DNA of 9,247 nt from Fusobacteriaceae bacterium. Lineage in GTDB: Bacteria > Fusobacteriota > Fusobacteriia > Fusobacteriales > Fusobacteriaceae. The translations under genes and the position numbers were made by a program. Every line of letters begins with the position of its first letter. The stretch's first letter is position 1. Shown piece by piece: positions 6,633 to 9,247 of this stretch. The notes under the pieces were generated by a model that ran no database searches, was not told the DNA's origin, and saw nothing but the letters and a program-made list of their open reading frames with translations. The stretch is taken from assembly GCA_900764925.1 (NCBI GenBank), contig CAAFPW010000115.1, positions 1 through 9,247 of the forward strand. The letters run 5' to 3'.

Positions 6633-6701
6633 TACCCTATCTACTAAAACAAGGGGAGGGTATCTATCAAATAATACCTACCCTATCTATCAAATGATGG
6701 A
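6633..6701. repeat. Three-unit degenerate 23-bp tandem repeat
   Basis: Units at 6633-6655, 6656-6678 and 6679-6701 line up at exactly 23 bp. Units 1 and 3 share TACCCTATCTA at their left ends; units 2 and 3 share TATCTATCAAAT (6661-6672 and 6684-6695). Unit 2 begins GAGGG where the others have TACCC, so AGGGTA (6657-6662) can pair with TACCCT of unit 1 (6633-6638) or of unit 3 (6679-6684), giving two mutually exclusive hairpins. The repeats lie after the terminator and about 180 bp before recR. Their role is unknown. Confidence 0.6.
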
Positions 6702-6716
6702 GGAGAATAATATAAA

Positions 6717-6742
6717 TATAATATTACAAGATTAATATTATA
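6717..6742. repeat. Perfect 10-bp inverted repeat, possible operator
   Basis: TATAATATTA (6717-6726) and TAATATTATA (6733-6742) are exact inverted copies around CAAGAT. The 26-bp symmetrical element is the size of a dimeric regulator site. It contains only A and T in its arms, so a weak hairpin or chance in an A/T-rich spacer is also possible. It lies about 65 bp upstream of the recR promoter -35 box. Confidence 0.4.
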
Positions 6743-6757
6743 AAAAGGATAGAAAAA

Positions 6758-6787
6758 AATTAAAATAGCTCATTTTTTATTTTAATT
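6758..6787. repeat. A/T inverted repeat with 12-base loop
   Basis: AATTAAAAT (6758-6766) and ATTTTAATT (6779-6787) are exact inverted copies, extendable by one more A-T pair. The loop includes a run of T. With no G or C in the stem, it would make a poor terminator; it could be a minor structural or binding element just ahead of the recR promoter. Confidence 0.25.
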
Positions 6788-6808
6788 ACTAAAACATATT
6801 AAAAAAAG

Positions 6809-6837
6809 TTGAAGATATAAAAAAAATTTGAGATAAT
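6809..6837 (+). promoter_or_regulatory. Promoter of recR-hydF
   Basis: TTGAAG (6809-6814), a 17-base spacer and GATAAT (6832-6837) form a good sigma70-like pair (4 and 5 of 6 matches). The predicted start near 6844 gives a leader of about 36 bases, with AAGGAG at 6869-6874 ahead of ATG 6880. Confidence 0.6.
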
Positions 6838-6879
6838 ATTAATATAAAAAGTATAGTTTAAATAGTTTAAGGAGAAAAG

Positions 6880-7473
6880 ATGGCAACAAAAAGTTTAGAA
6901 AGACTTATAGATGAATTTAATAGACTTCCAGGGATAGGAAGAAAGAGTGCAGCAAGGCTTGCTTTTCATATTTTAGAGATGAGAGATGAACAGGTAGAGG
7001 ATTTTATAAAAGCTTTGAGAGAAGCTAAAGAGGTTATAAAAAGATGTCCTAAGTGTGGAGATTTTTGTGAGAAGGATCTGTGTGATATATGCTCAGATGA
7101 ACTAAGAGATAAAACTACTATTTGTGTAGTAGAAGATAGTAGAGATATAGTTTCTTTTGAAAAAATGGGAAAATATAAAGGGTTATATCATGTATTAGGA
7201 GGAAAGATAGCTCCTTTAAATGGAGTTACTCCAGACAGATTAAATATAAAATCTCTACTTGAAAGAGTTACTAATGATGAGATACAAGAGGTAATATTAG
7301 CTCTAAATCCAGATTTGGAGGGAGAGACTACATCACTATATTTAACAAAACTACTTAAACCCTTTGGAATAAAGGTAACTAAGATAGCTAGTGGAATCCC
7401 TATGGGGGGAAATATAGAGTTTGCTGACAGTGCGACTATTTCAAGAGCTTTAGATGGTAGACAGGAAGTATAG
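6880..7473 (+). CDS. recR: Recombination mediator protein RecR
   Basis: RecR acts with RecO (and RecF) to load RecA onto SSB-coated single-stranded DNA in gap repair; it forms ring-like oligomers that clamp DNA. The 197-residue product is full length. An N-terminal helix-hairpin-helix shows PGIGRKSAARLAFH at 17-30. The zinc finger uses Cys56, Cys59, Cys68 and Cys71; a fifth Cys (63) lies between. The Toprim domain begins ICVVEDSRD at 81-89, with Glu85 as its conserved acid, and continues through YHVLGGKIAPLNGV and LNPDLEGETT. The C-terminal IASGIPMGGNIEFAD and SRALDGR segments are diagnostic. AAGGAG sits 5 bases before the ATG. The usual partner dnaX or the ybaB/EbfC gene is not adjacent; instead hydF follows after 57 bp. 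Confidence 0.97.
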   Translation: MATKSLERLIDEFNRLPGIGRKSAARLAFHILEMRDEQVEDFIKALREAKEVIKRCPKCGDFCEKDLCDICSDELRDKTTICVVEDSRDIVSFEKMGKYKGLYHVLGGKIAPLNGVTPDRLNIKSLLERVTNDEIQEVILALNPDLEGETTSLYLTKLLKPFGIKVTKIASGIPMGGNIEFADSATISRALDGRQEV

Positions 7474-7530
7474 TTTGTCACAGTGTAGACATAAAAAAAT
7501 AGTAAAATAAGTAAAGAAAGAGGAAGAGTT

Positions 7531-8751
7531 ATGATAAATACACCTAGAGGAAACAGAGTACATATAGCAATTTTTGGTAGAACCAATGCTGGTAAATCAA
7601 GTATAATAAATAGAATTACAAATCAAAATATATCCCTTGTTTCAGATATGAAAGGGACAACAACAGACCCTGTTTATAAAGCTATGGAGCTTCTACCAAT
7701 AGGACCAGTTGTTTTTATAGATACAGCTGGAGTAGATGACATTAGTGAAATAGGAAGTCTAAGAGTTGAAAAAACTAGAGAAATTTTGAATAAGATGGAT
7801 GTAGCACTGCTTATAATATCTAGTGAATTACTTTTAGAGGAACAAGATTTAAACTATGAAAGAGAGTGGTTAGATGAGATAAAGAAAAGAGAAAAACCTT
7901 TTATCGTAGTTTTAAACAAGATAGACTTACTTCCTAAAGAGAAAGTTGAAGAGATAGTAAAAGATGTAGAGAAGAGATTACAGTGTGAAGTAAGTGGCAT
8001 TACAACACTGAATGGTGAAAATGTAGGAAAGATAAAAGAAAAATTGATAGAGTATTCACCTAGAATTTTGAATGAAGAGAGATTGATAGGGGACAAAATA
8101 AAAAGAGGAGATAAGGTTTTATTAGTAGCTCCTCAAGATATTCAAGCTCCTAAAGGGAGATTAATACTTCCACAGGTACAGGTAATAAGAGATATCTTAG
8201 ATAATGGAGGGATACCAACAGTTGTAACTTTAGATAATTTAGAAGAGGGGTTAAAAATCTTTGGAGGAAAACCAGACTTAGTTATTACTGATTCACAAGT
8301 TTTTGGAGTAGTAAATAAAAAAGTAGCTAGAGAGGTACCGTTGACTTCATTTTCAATTATAATGGCAAGAGCAAAGGGAGATTTAGAAACTCTTTACAAT
8401 GGGGCTAAAGCTATAAATAATCTGAAAAAAGGAGATAAGGTATTGATAGCTGAAGCTTGTACTCACCATCAACTAAAAGGAGATATAGCTAGAGAAAAGC
8501 TACCACATCTACTTCAAAATAAAGTTGGAGAATTGGAGATAGAAAATTGTTCAGGAAAGGATTTTCCAAAAGATATTTCAAAATATAGTTTAGTTATCCA
8601 CTGTGGTTCTTGCATGTTAAATAGAGCTGAAACTTTAAGTAGACTTGGAGAGTGTAGTGATAAGGATTTACCAATTACTAATTTTGGAATGGCAATAGCA
8701 GAGATAAATGGAATCTTGGATAGAGTAATGGAGATTTTTAAGGAGGGATAA
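7531..8751 (+). CDS. hydF: [FeFe]-hydrogenase H-cluster maturation GTPase HydF
   Basis: HydF is the cytoplasmic scaffold on which the radical-SAM enzymes HydE and HydG build the 2Fe subcluster before transfer to the hydrogenase HydA. The 406-residue length is normal. The GTPase domain (about 1-170) shows the P loop GRTNAGKS at 16-23, GTTTDPV at 42-48 (switch I), DTAG at 64-67 and NKID at 129-132. A dimerisation domain follows. The C-terminal FeS domain has Cys310-x-His312 and His357-Cys358-x-x-Cys361, the HydF cluster signature. Its ribosome binding site is modest (GAGG at 7520-7523). It lies 57 bp after recR, probably on the same transcript, and 2 bp before the exported-protein gene. hydE, hydG and hydA are not in the window. 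Presence of HydF implies fermentative hydrogen metabolism in an anaerobe. Confidence 0.96.
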   Translation: MINTPRGNRVHIAIFGRTNAGKSSIINRITNQNISLVSDMKGTTTDPVYKAMELLPIGPVVFIDTAGVDDISEIGSLRVEKTREILNKMDVALLIISSELLLEEQDLNYEREWLDEIKKREKPFIVVLNKIDLLPKEKVEEIVKDVEKRLQCEVSGITTLNGENVGKIKEKLIEYSPRILNEERLIGDKIKRGDKVLLVAPQDIQAPKGRLILPQVQVIRDILDNGGIPTVVTLDNLEEGLKIFGGKPDLVITDSQVFGVVNKKVAREVPLTSFSIIMARAKGDLETLYNGAKAINNLKKGDKVLIAEACTHHQLKGDIAREKLPHLLQNKVGELEIENCSGKDFPKDISKYSLVIHCGSCMLNRAETLSRLGECSDKDLPITNFGMAIAEINGILDRVMEIFKEG

Positions 8752-8753
8752 TA

Positions 8754-9167
8754 ATGAAAAAACTCATAATTATGTCGATGTTAATAGTTGGAAGCTTGGC
8801 TCAAGCTAGTTGGTGGGGAGAGTTAAGTGGAGGAACAAGAGCTGCTATAATAGGTGGTTCGGCTCTTATATTAAATCACTCTTACCAAAATAGTGAATTG
8901 AAACACCAAAATGATTTGGATAAACTTGATACTCAAATTAGAAGAGATTATGAAAGACAAGCTGTGGCAGAGAACGCTCATAGAAAATATAGTGGTTCAG
9001 GTGTTCCAGCTAGATTGAAATATCCTACAGCTAATGATTACAGTGGTCAAGGATATGAAAGAAATGCAAGTAATGGATATCAAGGTGGAGGAAGAGTAAT
9101 ATTTTCAGATGGAAAAACTCAGATAATTGAATTAGCTGATGGAACTAGAATTACACTAAATCAATAG
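8754..9167 (+). CDS. Small exported protein of unknown function
   Basis: A 137-residue protein that I cannot assign to a family. Residues 1-18 form a signal peptide (MKK, hydrophobic core, AQA) with likely signal peptidase I cleavage before Ser19-Trp-Trp. A Gly/Ala/Ile segment (about 27-43, GGTRAAIIGGSALIL) is short and could be a glycine-zipper-like membrane-associating helix. Next come a charged helix (about 48-76), a Gly/Ser/Tyr-rich linker (about 79-111) and a compact C-terminal segment RVIFSDGKTQIIELADGTRI that looks like a beta hairpin. No Cys is present, so it is not a lipoprotein. AAGGAGGG at 8740-8747 lies inside the last codons of hydF, and the ATG is 2 bp past the hydF stop, so translation is probably coupled. 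A role in hydrogenase maturation is not implied by its features. Confidence 0.85.
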   Translation: MKKLIIMSMLIVGSLAQASWWGELSGGTRAAIIGGSALILNHSYQNSELKHQNDLDKLDTQIRRDYERQAVAENAHRKYSGSGVPARLKYPTANDYSGQGYERNASNGYQGGGRVIFSDGKTQIIELADGTRITLNQ

Positions 9168-9247
9168 ATAGAATATTACAATTTATCTGATTAGAAACTC
9201 AAGAATAACTTTCGTTCAAAGAATAAAGAGCAAGTATGGCTTAGTTC
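9168..9247. other. Right-edge intergenic sequence, no feature seen
   Basis: Eighty bases after the exported-protein gene contain no inverted repeat followed by T residues, no promoter pair and no convincing start codon. The minus strand is open for 18 codons up to a TAA near 9193, too short to judge. Confidence 0.4.

Noticed and set aside
6694..6735. A 13-codon open frame MMEENNINIILQD after the 23-bp repeats.
   Set aside because: No ribosome binding site precedes the first ATG, and the frame overlaps the perfect inverted repeat.
7475..7508. A TTGTCA box with TAAAAT downstream, as a possible separate hydF promoter, and a TGTC/GACA pair (7476-7491).
   Set aside because: The spacing to TAAAAT is 22 bases, no acceptable -10 lies at 16-18, and a 4-bp arm is too short to count.
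7188..7586. A 132-codon minus-strand open frame across the end of recR and start of hydF.
   Set aside because: It lies opposite two well-identified genes, has no ribosome binding site and no recognisable motif.
9168..9247. Possible insertion-sequence end or terminator at the right edge.
   Set aside because: No terminal inverted repeat, transposase fragment or hairpin with T run could be shown in these 80 bases, and they do not match the left edge.

Overview
This is a low-GC bacterial window that reads well as chromosome of a Fusobacterium-like organism (Fusobacteriota). The reasons are strong A+T bias, Arg codons that are almost all AGA, AGGAGG-type ribosome binding sites, and this mix of genes: citrate lyase maturation (CitC and fused CitXG), FeFe-hydrogenase maturation (HydF), and an accDA-pfkA cluster of the kind also known in Firmicutes. 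The genus is inferred from gene content and style, not from a database match.

Left block (about 180-3180, minus strand, transcribed right to left): an LPP20-type lipoprotein, then citC (TTG start), then citXG. Spacings are 14 and 2 bp, so this looks like one operon. CitXG makes and attaches the phosphoribosyl-dephospho-CoA prosthetic group to the citrate lyase acyl carrier protein, and CitC acetylates it. The lyase structural genes citD, citE and citF are not in the window. The first 180 bases hold only a possible fragment of another minus-strand reading frame.

A divergent intergenic region (3181-3379) carries a strong promoter for the rightward operon, an apparent overlapping leftward promoter, and small symmetrical elements.

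Middle block (3380-6550, plus strand): accD, accA, pfkA and a 101-residue, extremely charged helical protein, spaced 13-20 bp apart and closed by a clear rho-independent terminator at 6571-6617. The operon links the first step of fatty acid synthesis (the carboxyltransferase half of acetyl-CoA carboxylase) with the committing step of glycolysis.

Intergenic 6551-6879 holds that terminator, a three-unit degenerate 23-bp tandem repeat, a perfect 10-bp inverted repeat, an A/T hairpin and a good promoter for the next unit.

Right block (6880-9167, plus strand): recR (recombinational repair), hydF (GTPase scaffold for the FeFe-hydrogenase H-cluster) and a small exported protein of unknown function whose ribosome binding site lies inside the end of hydF. 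No terminator is visible before the window ends.

I see no phage, insertion sequence, CRISPR array, tRNA or rRNA, and no clear undescribed multi-gene system. The least explained parts are the repeat-rich 6633-6790 region, the charged protein after pfkA, the lipoprotein ahead of citC, and the exported protein after hydF.
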